Origin: Raphanus sativus
Taxonomy: Eukaryota; Streptophyta; Magnoliopsida; Brassicales; Brassicaceae
Direction: 5' to 3'
Assembly: GCF_000801105.2 (NCBI RefSeq)
Contig: NC_079515.1
Coordinates: 33,813,407-33,877,406 of the forward strand
Length of the DNA stretch: 64,000 nt
Shown here: positions 1 through 12,911 of the stretch, piece by piece
Numbering within the stretch: position 1 is the first letter of the stretch
How the letters are laid out: every line of letters starts with the position of its first letter
Program-made: the position numbers and the translations under genes
Notes under the pieces: generated by a model
Databases searched by the model: none
Seen by the model: the letters and a program-made list of their open reading frames with translations, nothing else
What the model was told of the DNA's origin: nothing

Positions 1-2476
1 CAGTCCACAAAGTTCAATGTACTTCTCCCTGGATATTCGTGAAACCAAAAAAAATATCAGCTTAACTGAATTATGCAGTTAAACAGACAAGTAGAAATGC
101 TTACTGCAATAGCTTCTCTATTCGTCTTCCAAACGTTTCTACCACAAGGGCATCTGCCTTCCTATCCTGAATGACGTACTTTAGCTCATCCAGCTGCTCA
201 ATCATGAAGTCCAGTGAGCTATATCCACATAAATTCACATTTGCCACAGAGCGAGCAATCTCTAACAACTTGTTTATCTGTCAACTCAAACCAGAAAATA
301 AAGAAAAAACGATGAGAAATTGAATTTGCAGCTGATTTAAATAAAAAACAAGCAAGCAAAAAGTTATTTAGCATGTAAAATATATGGTGAGTAGCCACAT
401 CGAGTTAAAATTTGACATAAAATGTAAACATTTTACCTGTTGATAATTCTCAAGCTCTGTTATTGTTTTCCGACCACTTAGCAGCAAATCCACTTGGCTT
501 TTCCTTGGTGTTCCTGGTGACGGTGGTGTCAAGCTTCCTGCTGACGAGTCCTTTGCTTCATTAGTCATAGACACTTCATTCAAGATTTTCACTTCATCCA
601 TAGAAAACGCATTCTCTGAACGAGGAACGCAATCAAGCATGTCATCTGAACATCTATGAGAGCTTCCATCCATATCTTCATGCCTACTACTGAATGTATC
701 AGCAATTCCTCTCGGTGTTGTTCCGCACTTGGGCGTCCACGACTCCAGAATCTTCTCAAGACTCTCAGCTACTCTCTCAAGTCTTAAATTCACATTTATC
801 CCCTTCAAGTCACATCTATCAGCGATGGTGCATATTCGAGAGTGCTCTTCTACATGCACAACTGGTATCTCAACTTCACAGATACGACAGATCATGGAGT
901 TATCGTATGTCATACACTGATGATCCGCCCAGAAACCCCACATGTCATTCCTCCCTGCTGATGCAGGCTGCCCTGAGGGGCTATGCTGCAACAAGCCTCC
1001 TTCAGCGTTCTCATCACCATAAACCTTCGGTTGTATTTTCCCCTCGCCTTTCGCCTTTGGAGTGTTATTAGCACTACGGTTCTTCTCCGCAGCAGATGGG
1101 AGCTTCTTCCACGACGACATCCTGAAATTACTCGAAGTCGAATCATTACTTTTAGCAGTGTTCACTTCGTTCCCATCAGCACCTCCACCGCCGCCATCAA
1201 GATTCTGCTTTTCGTGGATCTCCTTCTCTCGTAGAAGGTCCTGCTGTCTCGAAATCGCTACCATCTGTTCAGGATAAACACCGAGATCGCTCAGCTGGTG
1301 CATGCCAAGAATGTGTTCTTCGACGTAACCGCTCTCTTTACGGAACTGGACGAGGCGGTTGCAGCGAGTGAGGATGAAAAGAAGACGGTTATGAGCCTGC
1401 TTGAGTCCTCCCATGGGTAGCTCCTGACGTCTATCGTCTAGCTTCTGAACGATACCTTCACATTTTAACCAAAACTCGCCCGCTGGCATGGTCGCACACT
1501 GGCGAGCCTCCACCAGCAGATCCTCGAGACCCGTTCTCAACTCCTTGTTGGATTCAGGAGTGCTCTCTAGAGTGGTCACCAAGTATCCAGCAAAAACTCC
1601 CAAATCAGCATCGACATCTTCTTTTTGCCTATCAAACTTTGTCCTAATCGCCCCCATGATCTCCTATAATTCAAAAAAATGAAAACATCAGTCTCAAAAT
1701 CATCAGATATGAACAAAAGAGAATACGAACCTCCATGTGACCAACAGCTCGAGATCTCCACACAGGGAAAGGCCTAACACCTTTGGAGTTGAGTTCATGA
1801 GAGAAGCTCTTGATGTCATGAGGTTTCTTCTTGCGTCCACTTGTGACACGCAGGATCGCTTGGAAACGTGGAGAATGCGTTTCCTTTGCAAGACCTACAT
1901 GAGAAGTCTGCATTCATAATATTCAGTTAGTTTCGGCCGCGGGACACTGTGGTTAATTCAAAAAATAAAAAAACAACAATCATTCTCACCTCTATCCCTG
2001 GATTGGTGTTCACAGGCACACGGAGAGATTTTGATTGCGTCCATTGAACTTTTTTTCCTATAAAGCAAAACAAAACAGATTCACCATTCGTTACATTACG
2101 ATCATCATCCAAAATTCGAATGTTTGAACGAACGAACAAACAAACAAATACCTTGATCGGGCTGATGAGGAGGGATAGGCCATCTAGCACGGGCATCGGC
2201 GCGTGCATCAGCAGCGTCAACCCTAGGCTTATCCTGAACAGACGGCAATCCCAAAGGAGAGGGAGCGGGAGACGATTTGGTTCTGATATGGTTTAGACCT
2301 AAGGAGTAAGGAGCAAGCATCTCGGGGCTCGTGGTGGAACCTCGCGCAGCTTCTTCATCGTCTTCCTTCTCCAAGCCGGATTGGGTGGATGGAATCTCAG
2401 GGATCTTCTGCAGGTGTTTTTGCGGATGATCCCGATTATGCTCAGACGACTGTTCCGTCGTAGACATCGGCGACAT
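1..2476 (-). CDS. IRE: IRE-type AGC protein kinase, N-terminal half (gene runs off the left edge)
   Basis: Serine/threonine kinase of the plant IRE (INCOMPLETE ROOT HAIR ELONGATION) group, known for root-hair tip growth in A. thaliana. Exons read on the minus strand: 2476-2152, 2057-1990, 1907-1731, 1663-437, 277-105 and 28-1 (continues). All joins are GT-AG and keep frame, giving about 666 residues. Visible parts: a Ser/Pro-rich start, the family block [17 protein letters not shown], a block ending [12 protein letters not shown], and a Cys/His zinc-finger-like segment near residues 449-468 (CRIC, then HVEEHSRIC). The kinase domain should follow and lies outside the window. Two in-frame starts exist (2476 and 2467); the second gives MSTTEQ. 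Choice of IRE rather than IREH1 or IRE3 rests on gene order and the short N-terminus. Confidence 0.88.
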
Positions 2477-3578
2477 TTGTTGTGGGGATCGAGTAATCTG
2501 GATTAGCTTTTAAATTATCGACACGATTAATTCGATTTTCATATTTTACATAACCAAAAGGTTAAACACAGAGAAGCGGTTGTGAGAGAGAGGAGAGATA
2601 GAAGGAAGGAGAGAGACTGAGGTTTCCGCGGGAAGTGTGGGACTCAGTTTTTTTTTTTTACTAGTTTAGATGCAAATCCGCTCAACGCGTATGAGTCTTA
2701 TGTTTATATAATAATTTTTCTTTTCTTAAATGTAGATTACTTTGATTATGGTGGATTTTGTAGATTAATTTGATTATAGTGGAACATCTAGAATAGTCTA
2801 ATTGTTCTAAAAATATTTTGGTATAATATTTCAGACACTGGAAATATTAATTTGATTGTATAGTTCTTTGAATATTTATGTGTCCATATCGAACAACGTG
2901 CTTCCAACAAAATACATGTCTTCCCCAGTTCTTCAAAACGCAAAATCACCCAATCTTATTTAAAAGAAATAAACTAAATTAGCATTTCATGATGTTTTCT
3001 TCAGGGTTGACAAAAAACACGGTACTAAGATATTTTTTTGTTAGAACTTCTAGAAAGATACATTTTATTTTTAGTTACACACGTTGATACTGTACATAAT
3101 ATTATTAAACAGAATTAATAAGCTATTAGCTAACCAATCATAGTGTATAAATAAAATAAGTTATTGGATAATCAATCATAGTGTAATAAGGACGACGAAT
3201 AGCCAGGTGACCGGGCTGAAACAAAATACATAAGCCCGTATAAGTTTGTTTTTCTAGTTTTCAGCGACTAGTATTGCTTAATCTTAATGTTTCAACGAGT
3301 ATGATGGGCTTTTTAGCACAGCCCATGATACATCAAGTTTAATGTTTTAGCCTCACTTGTCCTTGATGTCTGAACTTGAAGGTTTCTTGATGTTAAGCAC
3401 ATGCCATGTTGTCCGTCAAGGAGTAGTGATTAATGAGAGAGATAACAAGATGAGCAAAATCTACCTTCCAAGTCTAAACACATATTTAACAAAGCACATG
3501 GACTCTGAAGAACACAGAGACGCCATTGTCTTAACATAAGAAACAACTCTGTCTTAGCGTAATACATTTGTGGACAGA
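2477..3578. other. Intergenic: IRE leader/promoter and ICln 3' side
   Basis: The first 170 bases upstream of the IRE start hold a GA-rich leader (2579-2616) and a T-run near 2648-2660. The rest is AT-rich with no credible gene. A ribosomal protein S20 gene is found between these two neighbours in A. thaliana; I see no trace of it here. The open frame at 3357-3539 has no recognisable domain and probably lies in 3' untranslated or intergenic DNA. Confidence 0.6.
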
Positions 3579-4849
3579 TTAGTGATCTTTGGTCTCACTT
3601 TCATGAACCATCTCTTCAGCATCATCAAACCTCTGATCATTGATATGGAGCTGCAGTGAGAGCACATGCGTCAATGAAATTAGGTAAACATAAACAAAAC
3701 AAGCGAGTAAATTAGGTAAAATCAGGTTTTTATTACCTCAAGCATAGGCTGAGCAAGACCTTCATCTCCAACGGATAGACCAATAACACTCGTCGGGCTC
3801 TGAGATATTGGCCATTCGCCATCTTCTTCCGCTGCACAACACACAAAATCAAATATCACATTTCTTCTTCATACCAATCAAGACGAACATTTAAATCTTT
3901 TGAGATTGGTCTCAGCTTATAAAAAGAAGCATTACCTCCTCCACCAACAACCATCTGATCAGCACTAAACACCCAGTTATGTTCACTTTCTTCTTCTTCT
4001 GAAAAGGTACAAATGAAACTAAAAATGTAACTAAACATTGCATCATCAAACGATAGCAGCAAGGTTGCGGCTTTATGCTTACCTTCAACTGGTTCTGGAT
4101 TGAGCTCAGCACATTCACAGAACATATCAAACAGAGTATCCACTGTCAGAGACAAGACAAAGGGTAAATAACAAAGATTCAAATAAGCAGTTAAAAATTG
4201 CTACATTATAACTCACACTGGGCAGAGTCAGAAGGAACAAGCCTCATCTCTCTGATCTTCGACAAGTCCAAAGCTCCGGTGGATTCAGTATCAGACTCAT
4301 GTTCTTCATCCTCATCTTCTTCAACTTCAATCTTCAAACACATAACCACAAACTTAGACAACTAAAAATGCTAACAACTACTCAAATTCCACAGTGTAAA
4401 GGCCATAGGTCTCAAAGCTCCAAGGCAAAGCTAATGAACAGATACTAAGGTAGCACAAGGTACCTGAGTATATAAACAAGGAGATGAATAAGCCTCTGGA
4501 TCTCTAGACACTGCGTGAAGCGATATCGATAAGAAATCGACGGCGTAGCCTTTCGCCATGTCTACATCACTCAGCCAAATCAATTTCCTGACCCAAAAAA
4601 ACAAACACTATTATAAATCTCCCATCTCAAACGACAAGGATAGAGAGATTTGAGTTAATCTATCATCTATCAACTTCACCTGGAAGTGATGTAGAGCGTT
4701 CCTGGAGACTCGAGGGATCGATTGCCGAGAGCGACGGCGACGGAGGGCTGCACGTGCATGAGTTCCTCACCGTTAGATTCGTCTAGCACCGGGGGTGTTC
4801 CGGAGCCGTTTCCGGTTCTGCGCGCGAACTCTCTTAGACCAACCGCCAT
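3579..4849 (-). CDS. ICln: ICln, chloride conductance regulatory / methylosome subunit
   Basis: Homologue of pICln, which in other eukaryotes works with PRMT5 and Sm proteins in spliceosomal snRNP assembly; the old chloride-channel name reflects an early assay. Seven exons on the minus strand: 4849-4680, 4587-4464, 4331-4217, 4142-4083, 3998-3936, 3831-3737, 3650-3579. All joins are GT-AG and in frame, giving 232 residues, close to the roughly 230 of the A. thaliana protein. Visible: the PH-like N-terminal half with GTLYITSRKLIWLSD, an acidic stretch from residue 99 (IEVEEDEDEEHESDTE), the conserved LDTLFDMFCECAELNPEP, a second acidic EEEE segment, and a C-terminal LHINDQRFDDAEEM. Start chosen because it gives the expected MAVGLREF. 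Confidence 0.92.
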
Positions 4850-5456
4850 GTTTTCCGATCACTCTCGAAACACTGAAATTCTGTTAGGGTTTTTCTCGGA
4901 GAATCATCCTTCTTCTGTTGAGTGATGAAAGAACGTTATTGGGCTTTTGATAAAATGGGCTTCGTTAGGAAATGTCCATACTCCGCTAAATGAATAGAAG
5001 GATCATGGGGTGGGGGGGGGGGGGGTCTCTTCAGCTTCTTAACACTATGGTATGTGGTCCATTTCATCACAACAATAGTTGTTTTTCTTTGTAATTATGT
5101 ATATCTTGCATATTTTCACTGAAGTTGGTTTTGATATAAACTAGCTAGTACATCCATTTTACCATTATTTTTATTTTTAACTTTCACATATATTGGTGTT
5201 TTAAAAAAAGAAATGTCATTTTCTTGTACAGTAGGATATGGATAAGGGAAATGGGGGGTGATCATGGGGATAGGGCATCGTCATGGGTCGTTCGTGATCC
5301 ATTGTTGTCTTGCACACTGTGACAATGGATGCATTAATGAATGCATCATTGTCAATATATATATATTTTTTTAAATGACATACTTAACGCAATGACTAAT
5401 CCAAAGAAGAAAGTCTTGAATGCCTCCTAGTTTGTGTACATGACTTTTAATATCCA
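4850..5456. other. Intergenic, ICln promoter with a G homopolymer
   Basis: Upstream region of ICln. It contains GGGG, one T, then 14 consecutive G at 5012-5025, the longest G run in the window. No gene is visible. Confidence 0.6.
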
Positions 5457-6104
5457 CTAGATTTTGACCCGCGCTTTTGAAGCGCGGAATATTTTACGAT
5501 GAAAAATTTCATTAATAACTTAACAAATATTTTGGTAACTTTTAAAGATTGTGTATTTATAATATTTTTGCATTTAAATCAGTGTTTTTTAAATTCAACC
5601 CGATTGTGATTATACCGGTTAATCCGGAGATCTAACAATTCAATTTAGGTTTTTAAAATATTCATATTAAAAAATCACTAAAACCCGAGACTAACCGATT
5701 GAACTGATGGATGACCGATATGTAATCTAATTTGATTTAAATTGTAACAATTTCATAATTTGTAATCTTATAATCCAAATTTTAAAGTTCATTATTTTGT
5801 AATTTATGAAATTATGACGTGTCTACAAAATTTTAAAGAGAAAATGATGGATATAAAATAACTAAGATTAATTATTGTATTGTTTGGAAACATTGATAGT
5901 AGTATATAAAATATATTGTTTGGAAACAATGATAGTAGTATAAAGAAATAAGTATATTGTTTGGAAACATGAATAGTAGTATAAAGAAAGGAACATTAGT
6001 GATTTAATGTAGGTTTAACTATAAAGTATAAAAGTGTATTTAATTTAAAAACTTATAAAATAAATGTTAGGTCCAACATAATGTTTCTGTTTTAATAAGA
6101 TAGA
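5457..6104 (-). mobile_element. Small non-autonomous Helitron, complete
   Basis: Read on the minus strand, the element starts TCTATCTTATTAAAACAG at 6104 and ends with a GC hairpin (ccgcgcttcaaaagcgcgg, 5486-5468 region) followed by CTAG at 5460-5457. It sits between A and T, the Helitron target. No protein is encoded. An internal tandem repeat is listed separately. The combination of TC start, hairpin, CTAG end and AT target fits established Helitron structure. Confidence 0.82.
5876..5995. repeat. Three-copy minisatellite inside the Helitron
   Basis: About 40-bp units containing tattgtttggaaacat followed by atagtagtataaa occur three times in tandem (starting near 5876, 5919 and 5962) with small differences. 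Minisatellites are common inside Helitrons. Confidence 0.75.
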
Positions 6105-6873
6105 TGACTTATAAAATATAGATTTATGTGAATTTAAACCCTATATCTTAAAAACATACTATAGCTTTTTTCATTACTTTTCGAAAAAAACACGATTTTT
6201 AATTGGTCAGCTATAAATTCTGCAAAAAATATTACGCTACCCATACGAATTGGAAATTCGGGTAATAGCAATCTTAAGTTTTATATTAACAAAATTAAGT
6301 TCTTTTTGAACATTCATTTGTATCGGATTTATCTTCCTTTAAGCTTTGATCATATATTTGAATCAACTGACATAAGAACCAAAAGTCGAATACTCGTACC
6401 AAATAAAAATCACAGACCTAAAATACATATATAGTAGGTATCTCTATTTTGAAGATACTGTAAGAAAGATATAACTTGCATAGATAATTACATCTTTCTT
6501 GATATTATAATTAATTTCATTGTTTTAGTCTCAGATGCAGGCCATCTTTTCTCTTGCATGTGCATTACTGAATAGTTTATTTGCTAAACATCCAAAATCT
6601 GAAGAATCACAATGTATGTACATACGCCCACGAAATAAATGCCAAAAAGAAAAGAAATTAAAAACGAAACACAACTCTTCATATTCACACATACAAAAAG
6701 AAAAGAAAATGAAACACACATTTTCTATTCATACAAACATCACACTCCAATACTAATCAAAACTCTTTTTAATTACTTATACAAAATAACTAATCTTCTT
6801 ACTAGTCTCACTCGTCTGAACCATTTCAGAGGTGATTTTTGCTCTAAGTACCCAGTGATATCTAAATTTTCAA
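6105..6873. other. Intergenic, 3' side of the DUF1442 gene
   Basis: AT-rich; short overlapping open frames at 6531-6887 on both strands have low-complexity products and no recognisable domain. The right part probably holds the 3' untranslated region of the DUF1442 gene. Confidence 0.5.
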
Positions 6874-7771
6874 TTAAGCTCCAATAGTGGCTTCTCCTCG
6901 TGGAGCCCTAACTCTAAACACATGCTCCTCTCCTGTGCACTTGTCAACTTTCACTATCCAATGGCTCTTTCTCACGTAATTATGGTGATGATGACGATGA
7001 TCGTTGTTTTTATTCATCGTCTTCTGGTTATAACTACCATTATCGTTGACCCTCGTCACCAGCAACCCTTCACCTATAGGTAAAAACTGCGTTTTCCTCC
7101 CATCGCTAAACCTCCAAGATCCTCTCGAAAACGCGTTATAACCCACCACAACAGCCACACCGCTTCTACCTCCCGTTCTTGCATTTTCCTCATGGTGATT
7201 AACAATTTTTCTAACAATACTTTGGTGGTTCTCGAGGTTACAATCGACTAGAACGAAATCGGCTTCTCCAAAATGATCATTAATTAGAGTGTTGTCGTTG
7301 GATTCTCCGACTACGAATTGTATGTGATGAATCTCTGATGGTTCCAACATTTTCTTGGATATAAGTAGTTCTTCGATGCCACTTAAAACGCATACCACTT
7401 GACCGCGCGTTTGATTAGCCGCAGCGATTAGGGCAGCGAGTATCTCAGCGTTTGCTGCTCCGGCACAAGCCACGGTGATCTTTCTTGCGTTATTTCCGGC
7501 GGCTATAGCTGAAATGAATTCAGCCACGTTTGGTTCTTTTGTTCTTTGATCCTGAAAATGGATATATATATATGTCAAAATGTGACAATAATTCAGTTCA
7601 AGAAAAATAGGTAAATATTAACTATCTTTTTAGCACCGATCGATATCATATTTTATACAAAACCGATAATACACTATAATTTATACGAATATGTAAAGAG
7701 AAATAAATCCTTACCGTTTTCAGTGTAGTAAGGTAGGCTTTAGTAGCATTCTCAGCAGACCAGAAAGCCAT
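6874..7771 (-). CDS. DUF1442 family protein (Rossmann methyltransferase-like)
   Basis: Plant protein of unknown role; the family is related in fold to class I methyltransferases, but no activity can be read from the sequence. Two exons on the minus strand: 7771-7715 (MAFWSAENATKAYLTTLKT) and 7551-6874, joined GT-AG in frame to give 244 residues, about the family length. Visible: DPxxEF-like start of the domain (NVAEFISAIAAGNNARKI), an alanine-rich beta-alpha segment (ACAGAANAEILAALIAAA), the ADFVLVDCNLENH block, and GVAVVVGYNAFSRGSW. A histidine-rich loop (DHRHHHHN) lies near the C-terminus. Equivalent to At5g62280 by position. A TATA-like box lies 115 bp upstream. Confidence 0.85.
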
Positions 7772-7886
7772 TTTATTATTAGTTGCTTTGAGAATCTTAG
7801 AAAGAAAATCGGAGTTCTTCAGCCTCTTGCTTAGAAAGTTTTGAAGTGGTTGATGGTGGTTTTTGGTTTTAGGGGTGAAAGGTCTT

Positions 7887-7896
7887 TATTTATATA
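7887..7896 (-). promoter_or_regulatory. Probable TATA box of the DUF1442 gene
   Basis: TATATAAATA on the minus strand, about 115 bp upstream of the start codon at 7771. It matches the plant TATA consensus and is at a reasonable distance. No transcript evidence. Confidence 0.5.
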
Positions 7897-10260
7897 TTGG
7901 GAGATTGGTGAAAGGACAAGATTCAAACAGGCTGGTCCAGTTTCATGAATCTTTTCTCTTTGATATAAAAATATGGAGAGGATAAACTAATTATGGTCAA
8001 GTTGTAGTTGTAATAGTACAACACGCGTGTATACAATATTGTTTGATATATATATACGTATGTATATATGTATATTAAAAAGCATATTGTCTCATTGTCG
8101 AGGGACTAGTGATCAGCTATTGTCATTGGTAATGTCCCTTCTCCTAATGATCTCTAAATTGAATTAGACTATGTTCAAGGAATGTTATTAATGGAATTAG
8201 ACTTGCGCGAAGGAAAAAGAAACCACATGTATTGTACTAATGATTTTGCAGATTTTTTTGTTACATACTTATATACATATATATGTTTCGCAATGCAAAG
8301 TTTATGGTAATGATTTTTCTAGTTTGTATAAACAATTCAGACGAAAAAACACTGGAATTTTAACCAAATACAAACAAGAATCCTCTAGAAAGCATTAATG
8401 GCTTAAATGTAAGTCATATAGTCCGGATGTTGGAACATGTATACATGCATGCATCTTTAGGAAAAATACATTAATATTTATATAATTTTATTTAAATCTA
8501 TATGTATAGATAGTTTCGACGCCTATTACACAAATATGAGTATATAATTAACTGATTAATTAGAAAGAACATAGAGCTTGAATAATAAGAATCAATGAGC
8601 TGTAATGTCTAGTGCAGCAGGGGCAATGGACATCTCAATGAGATTAAATATATACAGAATCAATCATTTTAAATATAGTGTAACAAAGATGAATGAAGAT
8701 TGATACACATCTTAGGACATAGAAAACATGGGTCCATGTTTACTCTGACAACAGGCCTGCAGTATTTCTTACAAGATTAGATTCTTGATTTCATAAAATA
8801 TATAATTAGAACGTACGGTTTAAATGAATCGATATATATATATATATACACTAAGCTTTTGATTGTATATACTAAGCTCTCGTACGGGTTTCCATGAAGC
8901 TCCATATACACTTAATCTAACTACGCATTAATCATTGTGCTAACCAAGACAGAGAAAGTAAACGTTAAGCTATATATACTGCTGAAACATTCAAACATAT
9001 ATCTATAATATCATATAAATATCAAATGGATACAATTGGTCTTGTTGTAGAAACCATTCCTAATCGAATTTTAGTGGATATATATTTGATAAAAGGAATT
9101 TATACGTACTAATGAGATGCAGGTACAAAAAAAGATCGTAAAGGATCCCTTGAATCCAAAGGGACAAAGAGCCATATTGTCCCATGCTGATAGATATGAT
9201 TCAGAAAACATGATGGAAGAGTTTTGGGTTTATCAGAGACATGTTTTGCAATTGATGATGATCATCTTTCAATGTATAATGTTTTTTTCCACTTGAACTA
9301 GTTTCATGCATCTGTCATTATTACTGCTTTATCTACGTACCTTATCAAGATAAGGGTATTGGAGGAGATTGATTTGCCAGACAGAACTGGTCCAAAGGTC
9401 CAAAAACATTGTTGATCTGGTTATACTTTATTTAGTGTAAATGTTGTGGTCCAAGTGCAAATCGAAATAAGTTTACAGCGGTTGATTTGAAATTGTAGAT
9501 CATGACCAACTAAAAAATAAGTGGGAGAAAATTTATACAAATGACTAATCCAATAAACTTAGATTTTATATAAAATTTGTACATGTTAGATGCAATATAA
9601 AAGAGGATTCGAAAGAAAAAAAAGATGAAATCCTCTCAAATCCTTGATTCAATAAAACCCCAGAAAAATAAAGTGAACTTTGGGATTGGGATAACGTCGA
9701 GGAGGAGACAACTATAGGGAACAGTGAGTGGCTACAGATTCTGCTTCGACCAATTCAGGAGACATATCTTTTATCACTGCTTTTTAATATCATGGGTTCT
9801 GTCTATTTTTTATTTTATTTTGCATTTCTTATTTCAAGTGAACGTAAAAGTTGAAATAAACTCCAACTTTACTTTAGTTTTCTAAATTTTAAGCCCACTT
9901 AAGCAAAAATTTTAGTGATGGTTTGAACAAAAAAAACACTTAAGCAAAATTTAGAATCTTTTATAAATAACTTTTGTATAGTAGAAATTTCTGATTTAAG
10001 ATAAAACATTAAGAGATATTTTTCTAAAATGTTTAAGGTCAATTAATTGAACCTCAGAGATCTGAAATGTTTGGGTCTTAAGATTATTTGAACCATTGGG
10101 CCACTGATAAAAGCAAGAGCTAAAAAAAAAAAGCTACCCATCATACTATTCAACAAAAAGATCAAACAAAGCATACTAGTTTCAACTTTCAACTTTGACA
10201 CACTCCCCAAGGGAGACATAACAATCCCATTACCGTTGATGGAGTCTGGTTCTAGCAAAT
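7897..10260. other. Intergenic, no gene seen
   Basis: About 2.3 kb of AT-rich DNA with short TA-rich runs (for example 8048-8080 and 8832-8850). The part near 7900-8200 is the likely promoter of the DUF1442 gene; the part near 10050-10260 is the likely 3' untranslated region of the next gene. I see no transposon ends or coding sequence. Confidence 0.5.
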
Positions 10261-11856
10261 TCAAGGAAGAATCTTACGGCGGCGACGTGGGGCTTCACGC
10301 TTAACATACATCTTCTCCACCTCGTTGAGAGGCCGGCTCGATCCATCGGGAAGACTCACAAACTTCCAGCCACCTCCATTTCCACGTTTGCCCTGAGGAC
10401 CCAATTTCTCAACCGTGATTTTCCAACCATCTGATGAACGTCTTCTGCTGTACTTGTGGCACTTCACTTCTCCTTTCCACTGGTTTAAGACACCAAAAGA
10501 GAAAAGAGTATTTTATTATCAGTAAGAATTCAATGATCAACCAACGTCTAACAACTTTACAGTAACACACGAGAAAGTAGAAAATTATCTATCCATAAAA
10601 TGCCATGGTTCTATCACAAATGTAAACTACCCACAAGCAAGTAGCAATGCTATCATTTGCATTTCAATATTGACTCCGCCAACTACCAAACTTGCATCTA
10701 GTCAACCAAGCACCAGGAACACAGATCAAGTTTGTAATTTCTACAAACAAGATTTTCTTTCAAAGTTGCAAGCACGTCACTTGATATATAGAGTGGAAAC
10801 TGTCCTGTCTTAATCAACCAAAGTTTGCAAAGTCAATACATATTCAAGAGGGGCAAAAGAAGGGACATACTTTCAGTTTGTTGAACTCAAACCTCCGGAG
10901 AAACTCTTCGTAAAGAATGTCATCCTCTTTCTTAGAGATCTCATAATGGACTTCATCCATATCTTTAATCGTACCATCCCATCCTTCTGGCATGACCTTG
11001 AAGTCAGGCTTGTAACTGAGCGAGGCCACATGAAACTCCCGGTCATGCGAAACAAAGAACCTGCACGAAGAAAGTACACACATTCAGTAATAATAACCTA
11101 CCCAAGTTTGTAAAGTGAGCACACACACACACACAGAGAGTACACTTACTCAGGGTACTCATCAAGCAAACGCTCAACGGAATCATCCAGAGGACGACCA
11201 AGCTTCCTCTCCTCCTCTTCCTCATCCTCTTTAAGAAAAAGAATGGCGTGAACACGCTGCCTCATGATCCTAAAATCCTTAGCAAGCCTCTCAACGGTAT
11301 AAACCTCGGGATTCTCTTTGTGCAACCTGTACATCTCAGTCTTCTCAGAGTCCTTGAGATAAGACCCTCTAGCACCAGGCTCCTTGACTTGCTTCAGAAG
11401 CACACTCATCTCCATCATCTTCTGCTTGATCCCATCGACGAATCCTCTGCTGTGCCTGTTCTCTTTCTCGATCTCCTTGATCATGTCATCGTACTCGTTC
11501 ATCTCGTTAACCATGGCGGCTTCTCTGGGACCTAACTTGCTCATCACATCACCCGAAGAACTATCAGAAGAAGGAGGATTCGCATTGTTCTGACGGCCAA
11601 CGGAGACGCCGTCGAAATGCTCCTTGCTTAGACCAGTGGACCACATCGATTTGTGATCCCAATCGAGATCGTCGGATCCTCCTCCTCCGGAGAACGATCC
11701 TCCCGTCGCGATGTCCCAGCCGTTTTCGTCGCCTGGTTTCCCGGAAAACGCTCGGTTTCCGAGAGATTGGAGGATTCTCGGAGCGCCAGAGGCAGTTGTG
11801 CTATGGTTAAGGGAAAGCGAGTGTAGGCGAGGGAGGATCCTAGTTAGGTTAAACAT
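10261..11856 (-). CDS. GCD1: GCD1-like mitochondrial protein
   Basis: Equivalent to At5g62270 (GAMETE CELL DEFECTIVE 1), reported to be mitochondrial and needed for gamete cell maturation. Three exons on the minus strand: 11856-11150, 11060-10871 and 10479-10261, joined GT-AG in frame, giving 371 residues. The first ~40 residues look like a mitochondrial presequence: Arg, Ser and Leu rich, no acidic residue, ending near RAFSGK. A Gly/Ser-rich linker follows, then a charged helical region (EYDDMIKEIEKENR) and a segment with ERLAKDFRIMRQRVHAIL that resembles mitochondrial ribosome-associated proteins; that last comparison is a guess. The C-terminus is very basic (KREAPRRRRKILP). An 88-bp intron (11958-11871) interrupts the 5' leader just before the start. 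Confidence 0.82.
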
Positions 11857-12060
11857 AGCTATCGAAACCGCTGAAAGGAAAAATGAAGATAGAAGATCTA
11901 GTAAACAATCTTTAAACACGCACGCACACAGATAGATTGGAGAACGTTAATTGATTACCTGAGAGTAGGAGATCGACCGATTGTTTGAGTTGAAATCTCC
12001 GATTAATCGGAATCACGATGAAGAGGAAGACCCAACGGAGGCTAATGGCGACTGCGCTTA
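11857..12060 (-). promoter_or_regulatory. 5' leader of the GCD1-like gene with a leader intron
   Basis: Minus-strand donor CAG|GTAATC at 11958 and acceptor TTTCAG at 11871 define an 88-bp intron in the untranslated leader, ending 14 bp before the start codon. Inferred from splice consensus only. Confidence 0.55.
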
Positions 12061-12911
12061 AGGAAGTGGAAAGGGTTTTAGATTTCTCTTTTTATTTATT
12101 TTTTAGTCCCTGTATTCCGTTGGTTATTATAATTGTAAGCTAATGATTTGTTTTTTTGCTAGTTTCTTACCTCAATTCCTGAATCGTGAATTTCATTGGA
12201 AACATTTCTCTATACGGATTAAGAGTTAATGTTTGAAGCAAAATGTTAAAAATCTAGCAACGTTAAAACGTACACAGATGGTTTATGGCGACATAAGAAG
12301 ACTAACAAAAAGGAATTGAGATTAGTAACCATTCATAAGCAGTTTCATGACTCATCATCTGACGGCACTTGTTGGGCTGGGTAGAGGAAAAGCCCAGAAG
12401 GCTTAAGATGGCTCACTCCAAGAAGGGCCTTGATGGGTTTTAGCGATTAGACCACTCCTAACTAACCGCTGCCTTCACTCTTTAGGAAATGAAATTTGAA
12501 TTATGGATAATGAAAATATATAAGTTTGTAAATGCGGAAGGCAGAGCTCCCAATCCCATTCTCTCAAATCCTTGTAATCGCCCTTTCAGAATCCAATTTT
12601 ATCCTTCACATTTTTGCTATTACGTGACATATTTGACTTCATAAGAATCACAGTAATGTAATATGCAAAAATAGTAAATTTTAATCCCAACAACAGCAAC
12701 CATGAAAACGTTGTTTAGTCGATGATCTGAACATAGTTAAGCTAAACCGATCACAAAAACAAATACTCTAGAAAACACACACAGGAAGCGAAGTCCAAGA
12801 CCTAAAACAAACCCTCTAAAAAAGGTAAAGCAAAGCAAAGAATAGCTGAAACATTTTTGACCTTAAAGGTCCCCACTTACTCTCTACACAAGAAAATTGG
12901 AGGAGAATCTC
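12061..12911. other. Intergenic between GCD1-like promoter and AHL 3' end
   Basis: Promoter of the GCD1-like gene on the left and 3' untranslated DNA of the AT-hook gene on the right. No other gene or repeat recognised. Confidence 0.5.

Noticed and set aside
3357..3539. Small protein-coding gene of 60 codons
   Set aside because: No recognisable domain and placed beside the ICln stop codon, where 3' untranslated DNA is expected.
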